A stretch of 64,000 bases of DNA from EX4572-165 sp002254885 (GTDB lineage Archaea; Thermoplasmatota; E2; DHVEG-1): the NCBI GenBank assembly GCA_029939595.1, contig JAOZSQ010000001.1, positions 248,001 through 312,000 on the forward strand, written 5' to 3'. The notes beneath the pieces were generated by a model. It did no database searches. It was not told where the DNA came from and was given only the letters and a program-made list of their open reading frames with translations. Positions 9,052 to 18,275 of the stretch are shown in pieces (the first letter of the stretch is position 1; each line of letters starts with the position of its first letter). Both the position numbers and the translations under genes were made by a program.

Positions 9052-9540
9052 ATGTTAGAATTGAAAAAAGATACGATTAATGTAGATGGCGAATCAATTA
9101 TTTTACCGATAGGAACCATACAAGCTTGGCATAAAAGTTTAATGGAAGAAGTAGGAATTGAACTTAATAAAAATTGGATGGAGTGTAACGGCAAAGAAGT
9201 GACAGATGTTAACAGTCCACTTTTTGGTAAAATATTACCAAATTTAAATGGAGATGGTAGATTTCTTAGAGGATCATATACATCAGGTGTATTTCAAGAT
9301 GATGATAATAAATCACATAAACATGTTGGATCAGCCAGTGGGGGTGATCATAATCATACTATTCCTGGTGATACTGGTTGGGGAGGAAGTTATAATTTTA
9401 CTAGATCAAATGTAAACCGGCAACAATCTTCAAAAAGTATAGGAGGTGGTTCTCATTCGCATACGGTTACTATATCTGAATCTGGTTCAGAAGCAAGACC
9501 AATAAATATGTCTGTAGTTTATATTATGAAGATTAAATAA
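9052..9540 (+). CDS. Tail-collar / short tail fibre-like protein
   Basis: 162 residues. A PIGTIQAWH block and WMECNGKEV...LPNLNGDGRFLRG match the phage tail-collar domain. The C-terminal half has HKH, HNH and HSH pairs spaced through Gly/Ser-rich sequence, like the metal-binding His motifs of T4 gp12. It ends in a conserved RPINMSVVYIMKI segment. A paralogue of the same layout is at 39468. Such proteins usually bind a receptor or form fibre tips. GAGAGGG precedes the ATG. Confidence 0.75.
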   Translation: MLELKKDTINVDGESIILPIGTIQAWHKSLMEEVGIELNKNWMECNGKEVTDVNSPLFGKILPNLNGDGRFLRGSYTSGVFQDDDNKSHKHVGSASGGDHNHTIPGDTGWGGSYNFTRSNVNRQQSSKSIGGGSHSHTVTISESGSEARPINMSVVYIMKIK

Positions 9541-9552
9541 TAGATTCAAATT

Positions 9553-10011
9553 ATGAATTTTAAACAGTTTTTAACAGAAAGAAAATTCCATTTTTTTACT
9601 GATTGCACCGATTCTTGTCATGGGCGGGATGGTGAGCATATCAGCAATATGGCGGATAAAGGGAGAGAAGTTTCTTGGAAAACCATATTGAGGAATTGTG
9701 ATGGTGCCGCTCAGTGGGCGAAGGATATGGGTTATGGAAGGCATCTCAAAATTGAGGATGATTATGCTGTCAGTTTTTATAAATCCAAATATCGGGGTGT
9801 TCCTTGTTATTATATTAAACATTCTATGATTGAGTATGTATGGTTGGCTCATAGGAATTTTGTTGATGAGGAAGAAGACGATGATGATTTTGATTTGGTT
9901 CCAGCTTATCTGATGCCGAAGGATTGGGAACTTGAAGAATTCAATAAATTGAGAAAAAAGAAAGGAAAAAAACCGCTTACAGCTATTGAATATGCTAAAA
10001 TAGGGCATTGA
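9553..10011 (+). CDS. Leader-tagged protein of unknown function
   Basis: 152 residues, the first of a long series whose products open with the same leader, here MNFKQFLTER. The leader has the shape of the T4 capsid-targeting sequence (MKTYQEFIAE-like), in which a prohead protease cuts after (L/I)xE. The body is Cys/His-containing at the start (DCTDSCHGRDGEH) and later very acidic (a run of Glu/Asp near residue 115). It ends in a Lys-rich helix. No enzyme family is recognised. It follows the collar gene closely and ends at a hairpin facing a minus-strand gene. Confidence 0.6.
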   Translation: MNFKQFLTERKFHFFTDCTDSCHGRDGEHISNMADKGREVSWKTILRNCDGAAQWAKDMGYGRHLKIEDDYAVSFYKSKYRGVPCYYIKHSMIEYVWLAHRNFVDEEEDDDDFDLVPAYLMPKDWELEEFNKLRKKKGKKPLTAIEYAKIGH

Positions 10012-10037
10012 GCAACCGACACAAATGTATCGGTTGC
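10012..10037. terminator. Hairpin between convergent genes
   Basis: GCAACCGA (10012-10019) pairs perfectly with TCGGTTGC (10030-10037) around a 10-base loop, between a + strand stop and a - strand stop. It could stop transcription from both sides. No run of T follows on either strand, so it may instead be a processing or mRNA 3'-end stem. Confidence 0.45.
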
Positions 10038-10044
10038 CGATTAG

Positions 10045-11085
10045 TTAGTCAACTAAACAAACATCTTCTTTAGATACTTGAGAAATATTACCATTTTTCC
10101 AGTGATTAGCAGTTACTACATATCTATCACCTTTTTCTACTTCAATAAAAGTATAATTTTCTTCGTTTGATGAAATCCAACAACCAGTATTAACGTAGAT
10201 TCTATCATCACACCACCATGTATCTTCATCAATATCATCATAGTGAGTATGACCGAATACTACTATTTTATAACCAGCATCTTCACAAAGACTATCTGCG
10301 AAGTAATTGAAATCAGATGATCCACCAGCTTCAGCTTGAAGAGATTTTAAACGATAAGTGTGTCCACCTTTATAATACCATTGATCCCAAAGATCTTTAT
10401 ATTTTTCTCTTACTTGCCCAACTGTTATATCGGGGATATTTCCAGGCATGGTAAACTTATCATTCATAGAATAACCCAATTCTTCGGCTAACCCATCAAT
10501 AATGCATTCGGAGAAAGTGGTTGATGTAAATACTGCTTCTAACCAATTATCTGCGAATCTCATCATGAAGCCAGGACCGTCATAATCTTCAGTAATTGAT
10601 GCCATTCTTGAAATATAATATCCTAAAGGAATTTTATTAATTGGGTCGTTAATTGGATCGGGTGCGTTGAACATGGTATATGCGTGACCGTGTTCCGCAC
10701 GAATTCTATCTGCTGACCAAGCTAATGATTCAATTACGTGCATTCCAGTTCCTTCCATATCTTCTGTTTTAACAAAACTGTCATGATTACCTCTAACATA
10801 AGCAACACCATTATCTAATGCTTCAGCTACTTTTTTGAATGCAGCAAAAACATCTTTATGATATTCTCTAATTGCGGGAACGCCAATTGGTGTATCGGTT
10901 AATTTACATACCCAAGTTTCAAAACAATCCCCACATAAAATAAGTTCTTTATATTCGTTTGGTCTTGCTGCGATATAGTCAAGAAACCCTACCATTTGGG
11001 GTCCGTGTATATCCTTTTTAAACCAATCTGTTGCTAATCCAGAACCTAAATGAAGGTCACTGATAAAAATTCTCTTTTTTGCCAT
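10045..11085 (-). CDS. Calcineurin-like metallophosphoesterase
   Basis: 346 residues carrying the family motifs in order: D10-L-H12, GDCFE at 52-56, GNHD at 99-102, HGH near 132-134 and GHTH at 278-281. These residues bind a two-metal centre that cleaves phosphate mono- or diesters. The combination looks closest to UDP-2,3-diacylglucosamine hydrolase-like or generic phosphodiesterases, but the substrate cannot be read from the sequence. There is no signal peptide and no leader. The ATG follows AGGAG on the minus strand. It is downstream of the secreted-protein and PLC-like genes. Confidence 0.85.
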   Translation of the reverse strand: MAKKRIFISDLHLGSGLATDWFKKDIHGPQMVGFLDYIAARPNEYKELILCGDCFETWVCKLTDTPIGVPAIREYHKDVFAAFKKVAEALDNGVAYVRGNHDSFVKTEDMEGTGMHVIESLAWSADRIRAEHGHAYTMFNAPDPINDPINKIPLGYYISRMASITEDYDGPGFMMRFADNWLEAVFTSTTFSECIIDGLAEELGYSMNDKFTMPGNIPDITVGQVREKYKDLWDQWYYKGGHTYRLKSLQAEAGGSSDFNYFADSLCEDAGYKIVVFGHTHYDDIDEDTWWCDDRIYVNTGCWISSNEENYTFIEVEKGDRYVVTANHWKNGNISQVSKEDVCLVD

Positions 11086-11102
11086 ATAATAATCTCCTAA
11101 AG

Positions 11103-11118
11103 TGCCGGTAAACCGGCA
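11103..11118 (-). terminator. Small GC-rich hairpin upstream of the phosphoesterase gene
   Basis: TGCCGGT (11103-11109) pairs with ACCGGCA (11112-11118) around a two-base spacer (tight, so the real loop is probably 4). On the minus strand it lies between the end of the secreted-protein gene and the ribosome site of the phosphoesterase gene, followed only by TTT. It may be a weak terminator or attenuator. Confidence 0.4.
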
Positions 11119-11151
11119 TTAAATAATTTTCATTTATCTTTAGTTTAAAAT

Positions 11152-12756
11152 CTACATATTGGAACAAGTGGAACCTATAAAACTTACTTTTTCAAGATCG
11201 TCTCCCATATAATCTGTTCCTCCACCAGACCACCAAGAATCTTTTTTCTTATTACCATCTTTATCCAACCAATATTCATTATCTAATGAAGGATATTTGT
11301 TGTTTCCAGTTAAATCTTTATGAGTATCAAAATCGTTCTTTTTATGAAGTCTGATAGTACAACCCGATGGAGCACACCATCGTACTGAATCTGCGTTATG
11401 TCCAAATTTAGTGCTTCCAAATGTAGTTATATTAGATACTGTTACAACAGAAGATGAATATTTTTGAGATACCATTCTTCTACTATAATTGTCATGCTCG
11501 TATAGTTCTACATAAGCAGCATAACCAGTGCCTAATCCACAATTTTTTCCAACTATACCATTATAACCTACTGTTTCTGATCTCCATTCCATGAATTTTT
11601 GAGATCCTTGGGAATCTCCTGAATATGTTGATCCCGTATTATCATGACCAGTGCCATAAACAATTAGATTGCCCGATGGCGTAACATATGTGTTTCCAGA
11701 AGCTTTGAAATTACAGTAACTTCCACAATCAAAATGTTTATAACCAACACCGGTCAATGTAATATTTCCAGTATTACCATTAGAACTAAATCCTATTTCA
11801 TATAAGTAGGATTCATCTTTTCCAGATCCAATTTCACTTGAATTATCAAATGTAGTGAGAAAGACTTTTCCATCACATTGTTGTAATAAATTGAAGTTTT
11901 GGTGTTTGTTCCAATTTCCTTCGCCTCCTGAAACAAAATTTGGATCGCCATTTTTCCAATGCCAATATTCAGAATAAGAATCATTTATGTTAGTACCAGA
12001 TGACTTGAGGAATATTAGGTGTCCGTCATCATTTGGAGTGGGTAATGCTACTAAATACCTTGAATCAGCCATTCTAGTTATTGCAACACCTAATCCATTT
12101 AGTGTTTCATGTTCCCATATATTTTTAACTAATGTTGGAATATTAGGATTTGAAAATTCAAATATTTGGATTACATTTTTAGGAATTACTGATTTACATG
12201 TAACAGTTGAACCTCCAAAAAGGGGTGGGTGTCCATGTGTACCACACCAATTATCAGAAGCAATTGCACAATATTTTCCTATACATTGTATTCCACTAGG
12301 ATGATTATATGTATTTTTTGCTAAACCATTAACAGAAAATACTCGTTTGCTAGAACCACCATAATATGCCATTTTGTCATCAGCAAAAGGTCCTTCTACT
12401 GATCCAATGTTTTCTTGAGAACCATTAGAAGTATGGCTCCAAACCACAAAATCACCTTCTTCATGTAGGCTTAAAGTTCCTAAAAAATATGCAGAATTTA
12501 ATGTAGTGTTTATACGATCAAATCCTTGAAAATGATGGAACGATGTAGGTTCTAAATTACTTTCAGATGTGTTTATTCTAACTGCATACCGAACACCTTC
12601 TGTATTTGTTGGAATCCCATTAAATGAAGCTACTACATTGTTTAGACAATAGTTCTCAGTAATACCAGGATTACTTAAAGGAGAAACCTTGGGAGTAGAA
12701 GCAAAGGTTAAACAATATATAAACGAAAAAAACAGAAATAAATAGGTTGTTTTCAT
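11152..12756 (-). CDS. Secreted protein, possible beta-propeller, unknown
   Basis: 534 residues. I start at the ATG (minus strand, 12756) that opens a signal peptide ending near residue 20 (LTFAST), because upstream codons add only a short non-signal stretch. The mature protein is rich in Gly, Ser, Asn, Trp and Cys (about 14 Cys), fitting an oxidised extracytoplasmic protein. Recurrent strand-turn segments suggest a repeated beta architecture. No catalytic motif is recognised. It lies between the PLC-like and phosphoesterase genes in the same orientation and may act with them on the envelope. Confidence 0.6.
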   Translation of the reverse strand: MKTTYLFLFFSFIYCLTFASTPKVSPLSNPGITENYCLNNVVASFNGIPTNTEGVRYAVRINTSESNLEPTSFHHFQGFDRINTTLNSAYFLGTLSLHEEGDFVVWSHTSNGSQENIGSVEGPFADDKMAYYGGSSKRVFSVNGLAKNTYNHPSGIQCIGKYCAIASDNWCGTHGHPPLFGGSTVTCKSVIPKNVIQIFEFSNPNIPTLVKNIWEHETLNGLGVAITRMADSRYLVALPTPNDDGHLIFLKSSGTNINDSYSEYWHWKNGDPNFVSGGEGNWNKHQNFNLLQQCDGKVFLTTFDNSSEIGSGKDESYLYEIGFSSNGNTGNITLTGVGYKHFDCGSYCNFKASGNTYVTPSGNLIVYGTGHDNTGSTYSGDSQGSQKFMEWRSETVGYNGIVGKNCGLGTGYAAYVELYEHDNYSRRMVSQKYSSSVVTVSNITTFGSTKFGHNADSVRWCAPSGCTIRLHKKNDFDTHKDLTGNNKYPSLDNEYWLDKDGNKKKDSWWSGGGTDYMGDDLEKVSFIGSTCSNM

Positions 12757-12786
12757 AATTTTACCTTGAAAAAAATTAATTGAAAT

Positions 12787-12814
12787 CAGGATATTTAACA
12801 TCGCCAATATCCTG
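12787..12814 (-). terminator. Hairpin terminator after the PLC-like gene
   Basis: A perfect 9-bp stem of CAGGATATT (12787-12795) with AATATCCTG (12806-12814), 10-base loop, just after the minus-strand stop at 12821. The minus-strand sequence after it is T-rich (ATTTCAATTAATTTTTTTC). It may separate the PLC-like gene from the next gene. Confidence 0.5.
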
Positions 12815-12820
12815 TAGAAT

Positions 12821-14305
12821 TTAGTTTAAAATCCCATCATAAGTTACTGAATGAGAAACATCTCCACTGTCACCAATATTGGTTTTTGTGAAGTCGGAAC
12901 ATGATTTAATTATACTTCCTTTTTTAACATTGCTGAACGCATATTTAATTTTTGAATTGTCAGCATTGCCATGATCATCATGAGAACATGCCCAAATGCC
13001 TTGGTATTTTAGTTGTCCAGAAATTTGTTTTGATCCGATTAATATCCAGTTAACACCATCATTGGAACCATATCCTTCACAGTATGAAGTACCATTTTGG
13101 TATTTATATCTTATTTTTAGAAATGGAATACAATCATCATCAATATCTCCGTTGGCTGAAATTTGACCTCTTAAACTACTAGGAGCGTCTTGATTAGATG
13201 TTGATCCACCGTTTGAAGTTCTATATTGATTTCTTAATGCTTTATTTTCTCCTGCTCTTAATATACAAAAGTATTTATCATTGTCATCACCTGCTGATGC
13301 TCTTACCATTAAACCTCCCTTTGTCCAATCTTCACAGTGGGAGTTGACAGTTGCCACATTACAAATCCATTCAATCCATGTATCAGATGAGGTTTCTTGT
13401 TCGTGTAAAAATACAAATTCATCGTCACTCCCCCAAACATCACCTGAATCAACTTCAATAGAAATGGTGTTTTCCAGATCGGTATCATATCCGCTAATAT
13501 CGGTAGTGGTATATGTCCCAAATGGATATCCTTTTGAGTTGTGAGTGATTGTATATGAATCTTCATGATAGTTAATATCATCTGTTGCGAAGTGGTGACA
13601 TTTTTGACCTTTAGATGTGTTCCATTGGGATGATGAATTAACATACCATTGGCGAGAAATAAATCCATCGGTATATATTTGTGAACCAACCGAACCATTG
13701 CCTGTTCCTAGATTAAAGAAAATTTCCCAATCTCTGTCATCAATTTTGCTTGTAGAATCAATATTTCTAGCTGTGAAACAGCTTCTATTATAAATATCAT
13801 TTCCATTATCAGCGTAGGCATCATAAGTTTTTGTAAAAATGAAAATAAATTTTCCTTGTAAAGCGGTTAATTCAGGGAATCCGTTGGCAGAAATATTTGC
13901 TTGCATTGAAGCACCTGCTCCTTTTGCATCGGCTGGTGTCCATAAAAGATCGGACCCAAGATATGAATTGATGCAGTTATCAAAATCAGCAGATTTGTGA
14001 GTTGAACTGTCTAAATCATTAACATCCATCCAAATTGTAACAACTTCATGATTTGGATTAATGTTGTGCCATGCTTTCAATTGGGCTAGTGCATCAGAAA
14101 ACATATGGACAGTGGTTCCGGTGTCGGCTGCATGATGATAGCAAAACCAATCACCATTTACATCAGAATATCCTAATTTGCTTATATGTAGATCAAATTC
14201 TATAGATCTAATCATATGATAAGTTAGTTGATCTGGAATTGATTCATATTTTTGATATGAATTGTGTGAGGATTTTTGAAATACCTCATTATATTTTAAA
14301 CCCAT
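12821..14305 (-). CDS. Phosphatidylinositol-specific phospholipase C-like protein
   Basis: 494 residues. The N-terminus shows the PI-PLC X-box pattern: SSHNSYQ with His14, RSIEFDLH with Glu36 and Asp38, and FCYHH with His57-58. These are the positions expected for a TIM-barrel phosphodiesterase that cuts phospholipid head groups, apparently of the calcium-dependent kind. After about residue 270 there is a second, beta-rich domain with a VNWILIG segment, like a lectin/LamG-type or concanavalin-like fold. No signal peptide is visible, so release would need lysis or virion delivery. A minus-strand TATAAATA-like element lies 78 bases upstream. Confidence 0.7.
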   Translation of the reverse strand: MGLKYNEVFQKSSHNSYQKYESIPDQLTYHMIRSIEFDLHISKLGYSDVNGDWFCYHHAADTGTTVHMFSDALAQLKAWHNINPNHEVVTIWMDVNDLDSSTHKSADFDNCINSYLGSDLLWTPADAKGAGASMQANISANGFPELTALQGKFIFIFTKTYDAYADNGNDIYNRSCFTARNIDSTSKIDDRDWEIFFNLGTGNGSVGSQIYTDGFISRQWYVNSSSQWNTSKGQKCHHFATDDINYHEDSYTITHNSKGYPFGTYTTTDISGYDTDLENTISIEVDSGDVWGSDDEFVFLHEQETSSDTWIEWICNVATVNSHCEDWTKGGLMVRASAGDDNDKYFCILRAGENKALRNQYRTSNGGSTSNQDAPSSLRGQISANGDIDDDCIPFLKIRYKYQNGTSYCEGYGSNDGVNWILIGSKQISGQLKYQGIWACSHDDHGNADNSKIKYAFSNVKKGSIIKSCSDFTKTNIGDSGDVSHSVTYDGILN

Positions 14306-14382
14306 AAGTGAGTTCTCCTATATATCTGTTAATGTAATAAAATTAGTTTGTGATTTTTTAAGGCGGGTATTGAATACTTTTT

Positions 14383-14390
14383 TATTTATG
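14383..14390 (-). promoter_or_regulatory. T4-type late promoter (CATAAATA), minus strand
   Basis: The minus strand reads CATAAATA, one base from the T4 late consensus TATAAATA, 78 bases upstream of the PLC-like gene in a divergent gap. Confidence 0.5.
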
Positions 14391-14410
14391 ATTGCGATTC
14401 GGAGCCGTTT

Positions 14411-14418
14411 TATAAATA
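14411..14418 (+). promoter_or_regulatory. T4-type late promoter (TATAAATA)
   Basis: Exact TATAAATA octamer 23 bases before the ATG at 14441, with an AGGAGGAAG ribosome site between. Confidence 0.7.
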
Positions 14419-14440
14419 TTATAATATAGGAGGAAGAAAA

Positions 14441-14758
14441 ATGGAAGAAAAAATGGAAGAGATAAGAAGATTAAATCGCAATGAATTAGATGAAATGGGG
14501 AAAAACTTGGATATACAGTATGATGATATGGTTAGTGATGAATCTGAAGAAAAAGAACATGAGGGTTTGGAAGAATTGTTAGCAGAAATTCAGGGTCATT
14601 TGGAAGATATAAAAATAAAAAGTCCTTTAGATATAAAAGAAAAATTTGAATTGGCCAAGTTAATGATGGAGGCAATCAGAGCGGTTTTTGATAATGGGTA
14701 TAGTGCAATGATAGCTTATAATTTAATGGATCTGTTTAGGAAGATGTTAAAGTTATAA
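14441..14758 (+). CDS. Small acidic helical protein, unknown
   Basis: 105 residues, very rich in Glu, Asp, Lys and Leu, with no Cys, predicted to be all-helical. It has a strong AGGAGGAAG ribosome site and its own late promoter, so it is probably made in quantity late in infection. It lies just before the tail completion gene and could be a small virion or assembly-chaperone protein. No family is recognised. Confidence 0.6.
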   Translation: MEEKMEEIRRLNRNELDEMGKNLDIQYDDMVSDESEEKEHEGLEELLAEIQGHLEDIKIKSPLDIKEKFELAKLMMEAIRAVFDNGYSAMIAYNLMDLFRKMLKL

Positions 14759-14812
14759 CCACCAAATTAGTTCGGACATAAATCTCCTGTTTTTGACGAG
14801 GTTTCTAATATT

Positions 14813-14820
14813 TATAAATA
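14813..14820 (+). promoter_or_regulatory. T4-type late promoter (TATAAATA)
   Basis: Exact TATAAATA octamer 30 bases before the gp15-like gene, followed by an AAGGAGAG ribosome site. Confidence 0.75.
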
Positions 14821-14850
14821 AATAAAAGAAACAATAACAAGGAGAGATTA

Positions 14851-15630
14851 ATGCCTGTTACACAAAAACCGAGTCAATACTTTGGACATCGTAATTTCAC
14901 AAGAAAATACCTTTTGGCGTTCATGACAAAAATGAATGATATTTTCATTGAAAGGTATAAAGGAGATGGAACGGTCCACAAGTATATCCGAGTACCCCTT
15001 CAATTTGCTCAAGCCAGCGTACAATATAAAGCCAGCACTTCACAACAAACCATTAAAACATTTAATGATCTCAAAATTGAGATAGAAAATGTGCTTCCAA
15101 GAATGGCTGTTTCATTGACTGGTCTTGATATAAACACAGCGAAACAGTTAAACAAACATACCAGATTCAAAGGAGCAGCAGCAGAAAACCAAGTTGAAAC
15201 CATGCCTTCTCCAGTGCCATATACCATCTCTTTAGAAGTAACTGCAATCGCAAAATCAATGGATGATATCTTTCAGATCGTTGAACAGGTTATTCCAAGG
15301 TTCCGTCCAAGTCAAAATATCAATGTCAAAAATATAACTGGATATGATTCCGATTCACTAGCAATTACACTTAACAGTTTATCCTTTGATGTTCCAGAAG
15401 AATTATCTATGTTTGAGAAACGGATGGTAACGGCTACTTTTGATTTTGTTATGGATGCGAATTACTATGCTATCAAGATTAATAAAGGTATTATTAAAAC
15501 TATACAAACAGATGTTGGTTTAAAGACTGATGATTCATTTACCAAATTTAACCGATTTGTTTTAACTGGTGAGAATATTGAGACACCCGAAATATTTGAT
15601 TTAAAGGTGGAGGTGCTACGTGAGGTTTAA
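14851..15630 (+). CDS. 15: Tail sheath stabilizer/completion protein, T4 gp15-like
   Basis: 259 residues. It shares with T4 gp15 an N-terminal YFGHRNFTRKYLLAFM block (T4: YFYNSSFRRYATLMGDLF), then IRVPLQFA (T4: IRVPITYA), LPRMAVSL (T4: LPRINLHL), and DDIFQIVEQVIPRFRP (T4: DDMFQIVEQILPYFQP). gp15 caps the tail tube and sheath and joins tail to neck. Length matches the family. The gene is preceded by an exact late promoter and its 3' end overlaps the next gene by 11 bases. Confidence 0.88.
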   Translation: MPVTQKPSQYFGHRNFTRKYLLAFMTKMNDIFIERYKGDGTVHKYIRVPLQFAQASVQYKASTSQQTIKTFNDLKIEIENVLPRMAVSLTGLDINTAKQLNKHTRFKGAAAENQVETMPSPVPYTISLEVTAIAKSMDDIFQIVEQVIPRFRPSQNINVKNITGYDSDSLAITLNSLSFDVPEELSMFEKRMVTATFDFVMDANYYAIKINKGIIKTIQTDVGLKTDDSFTKFNRFVLTGENIETPEIFDLKVEVLREV

Positions 15631-16828
15631 AGTGTTTTTAGAAAACTATCTTATTGAAGGATTGGGTGCGGTTAAACGGGACTTTTTGAATCCTGGAAAG
15701 ATAGATAAAGATGATTTGAAAAGAATTAAGTTAGTAGGAGCCAATAAGGATCTATCAGCCGATTATACTGAATGGTTAGCTAAGTTTCTGGTGGACCAAG
15801 GATTTGCTAATTTGGGTAGAGCCAGTAGAGCGTTATTTACTAAAGATGTTTATGAAAGGATAAGGAATTTTGTTCGCCGGTTTGATGATTTGAGAAAGAA
15901 GAAGGCACTTAAAGGTGATCCTCCACATGGCAAGGAATTGGATGATTTGGAAGATTTTGTTGAACATGTTGAAAAGAAATACTACTCAAAACAAGAAATG
16001 AAGGTAAGTCCTAGACTTAGTAGAGGTCATGATTATGAGCGGGTTTATTTTGATAATGGAATTGAGGTGTTCAAAGTAATGACTCATGCAGCGATTAAAG
16101 AGATTGGTTCGGGAACGAAGTGGTGTATCACTCAAGATGATAAACAATATTGGTTTCAATATACAACAGATGAAGCAAAGTGTTTTTTTGTGATCAGAAA
16201 TCATAAGTTAAATAGTAATAATCCCTATTATAAGTTGGCTGTTGAGGTGACAGATGATGATAATATTTCAAACGTGTGGGATGCAGAGGATAATAATGAT
16301 GAAATTACACATGACATGATATCAAAAGCCTGGAAGATTCCAATGAGAATTTTTGAATGGTTTGATAGTAGTGAATGGGATCAGGATCAGTTAAAAGGGG
16401 AATATACTAATTTTGAGAATACAATGAATGATGAATCTAATAGATATGAAGAAGAGCAGACTGAATGGTATGAAGAAAAGAAAAAGGAATATATAGAAAA
16501 TTTTAAAAAAGAGTTAGCAGAGCCAGAAAAATATGAAGTAGATGAAGAAAGAAAAGAAAAACTTGAAAGGATGATAGAAGATGGATTGGATTGGGGTGAT
16601 CTTCATGAATTATTGGATGATGATGGTGAATATTTTGATGAATATTTTAATTTTGATCCAATGCCGGAACCAGAAGATCATTTAAAATCCTGGTGGGAAC
16701 ATAAAGAGGTTAGTGTTGATTCATCAATGGGTGATGATTGGATTGAGTATATATATGCTTTGCGAAATTATATAACAGGTGATGCTAGTGAATTTAGCGA
16801 TTTACCTAATCCATATAATGAATTTTAG
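15620..16828 (+). CDS. Leader-tagged WCIT-domain protein (copy 1)
   Basis: 402 residues from a GTG start, chosen because it gives the leader MRFKVFLENYLIEG. Residues ~15-125 form a conserved helical block (KRDFLNPGKIDKDDLKRI...) shared with the next gene and with the one at 46163. Around 165-240 comes a motif I call WCIT: GSGTKWCIT, then W..Y, then CFFVIRNHKLN...NPYYKLAVEV and VWDAEDN. The C-terminus is a Glu/Lys-rich coiled coil. The invariant Trp-Cys suggests an active site, perhaps a cysteine-dependent one, but I know no enzyme with this motif. Confidence 0.65.
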   Translation: MRFKVFLENYLIEGLGAVKRDFLNPGKIDKDDLKRIKLVGANKDLSADYTEWLAKFLVDQGFANLGRASRALFTKDVYERIRNFVRRFDDLRKKKALKGDPPHGKELDDLEDFVEHVEKKYYSKQEMKVSPRLSRGHDYERVYFDNGIEVFKVMTHAAIKEIGSGTKWCITQDDKQYWFQYTTDEAKCFFVIRNHKLNSNNPYYKLAVEVTDDDNISNVWDAEDNNDEITHDMISKAWKIPMRIFEWFDSSEWDQDQLKGEYTNFENTMNDESNRYEEEQTEWYEEKKKEYIENFKKELAEPEKYEVDEERKEKLERMIEDGLDWGDLHELLDDDGEYFDEYFNFDPMPEPEDHLKSWWEHKEVSVDSSMGDDWIEYIYALRNYITGDASEFSDLPNPYNEF

Positions 16829-16835
16829 AGGAGTT

Positions 16836-18266
16836 ATGAGTTTTAAAAAATATATTAATAACCTTCTTAATGAGGGTTTAGGACAAGTAAAACGGGATTT
16901 TTTAAATCCTGGAAAGATAGATAAAGAGGATCTAAAACGGATCAAGGTAATTGGTGCCAATAAAGATCTAGCTGCTGATTATACCGAATGGTTGGCTAAG
17001 TTTTTAGTTGATCAAGGATTTGCTAACTTGGGAAGAGCTAGAAGAGCTTTATTTACTAAAGATATTTATAATCGGATTAAATCAGTAGTAAAGCGATTTG
17101 ATGATATGCTCAAGAAAAAGGCTTCCCGAAGTATTCCATATGGTAAAACTTTAGAGGAGTTGGAAGAAATAGTGGATGATATAGAATTCAAGTATTATTC
17201 AAATAAAAAGGCGGATACTAGTGGTTTATCAAGAGATGAATATGAAGAATATATTAACAATAATAAAGGTATTCAAATATTCAAAGCGATATCTAAAAAC
17301 GCTATACAGAAATTAGGTTCAGGAACTCAGTGGTGTATTACGCAGGATGATGATGAGAATTGGAATAATTATACTGGAAATTACTGTTTTTATGTACTTA
17401 GAGATCATAGATTAAATAGTAACAATCCTTTTTATAAGATAGCCATTCAAGTGGATACTGGTGGCGATATAGAAGATATGTGGGATGCCGAGGATGATAA
17501 TCTTGGAAGTAGAGGTGTTGAACGGTATTTTGAAAGGTTAGAGGGTATTGATGAGAATGATTTTGAATGGTTTGAAAGTGATCGTGATCCTTATGATATA
17601 GAAGAAGTTAAAGAACAGTATGATTCATTTATAGAAGAACTAGAAAATGCACAAGCCGATTATGAGAGTGAAAAAGAAAGTTGGGCTGAATATAAAGCCG
17701 AAGAATATAAAAAGGAAGAGGAAGAAAAATTAGAAACTTTTAAAACCGATTTGGAAAATTATCCCAAACTAATTAAATTATATGGTCAACTTCGTGATGC
17801 TACTGTTAATGGTGAAGATCAAATGATTTTTCAAAAAACCGATTTGGAGCCGATTATTAAGGAAATCCATGATCTGGAAATTACAGAGGATGACCTTTAT
17901 AATAGGGGTTGGAAAAATGAAGGTGATAAATTCATAGATCATGATGGAATGGAATATCCCGATACTCAGCGATCTATATTGATGCGTAAGTTAATTGATT
18001 CATCAAAAGAAACTTTGGAGGAACTTGAAGAAAAAATTGAAGAAGTAGAAGAGAAAATAACAGAAATAGAAGATGATCCAGAAGGTTATTTGGCTAATAA
18101 AGAAGAGTGGTTTGAACCTTATGAAATTTATAGTCCAACTCCAGGAGAAGAATTGATGACTTGGTGGGTTGAGTATCATGGTCAAACTGAAGATGGTATT
18201 AGAGAAGAGACTTGGGAATACATTGAAGGTCAAAGAAATTATCATGATTTTTATAGTCCACATTAA
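16836..18266 (+). CDS. Leader-tagged WCIT-domain protein (copy 2)
   Basis: 476 residues. Start at the ATG at 16836 with AGAGGAG upstream; this gives MSFKKYINNLLNEG, which aligns with copy 1 (two candidate cleavage positions, the second being LLNE). It is a tandem paralogue of the gene before it, with the same KRDFLNPGKID block and GSGTQWCITQDD motif near residue 170. The C-terminal half is a long Glu/Lys-rich coiled coil, longer than in copy 1. The pair lies between gp15-like and gp16-like genes that are adjacent in T4. Confidence 0.65.
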   Translation: MSFKKYINNLLNEGLGQVKRDFLNPGKIDKEDLKRIKVIGANKDLAADYTEWLAKFLVDQGFANLGRARRALFTKDIYNRIKSVVKRFDDMLKKKASRSIPYGKTLEELEEIVDDIEFKYYSNKKADTSGLSRDEYEEYINNNKGIQIFKAISKNAIQKLGSGTQWCITQDDDENWNNYTGNYCFYVLRDHRLNSNNPFYKIAIQVDTGGDIEDMWDAEDDNLGSRGVERYFERLEGIDENDFEWFESDRDPYDIEEVKEQYDSFIEELENAQADYESEKESWAEYKAEEYKKEEEEKLETFKTDLENYPKLIKLYGQLRDATVNGEDQMIFQKTDLEPIIKEIHDLEITEDDLYNRGWKNEGDKFIDHDGMEYPDTQRSILMRKLIDSSKETLEELEEKIEEVEEKITEIEDDPEGYLANKEEWFEPYEIYSPTPGEELMTWWVEYHGQTEDGIREETWEYIEGQRNYHDFYSPH

Positions 18267-18275
18267 GGAGATATT

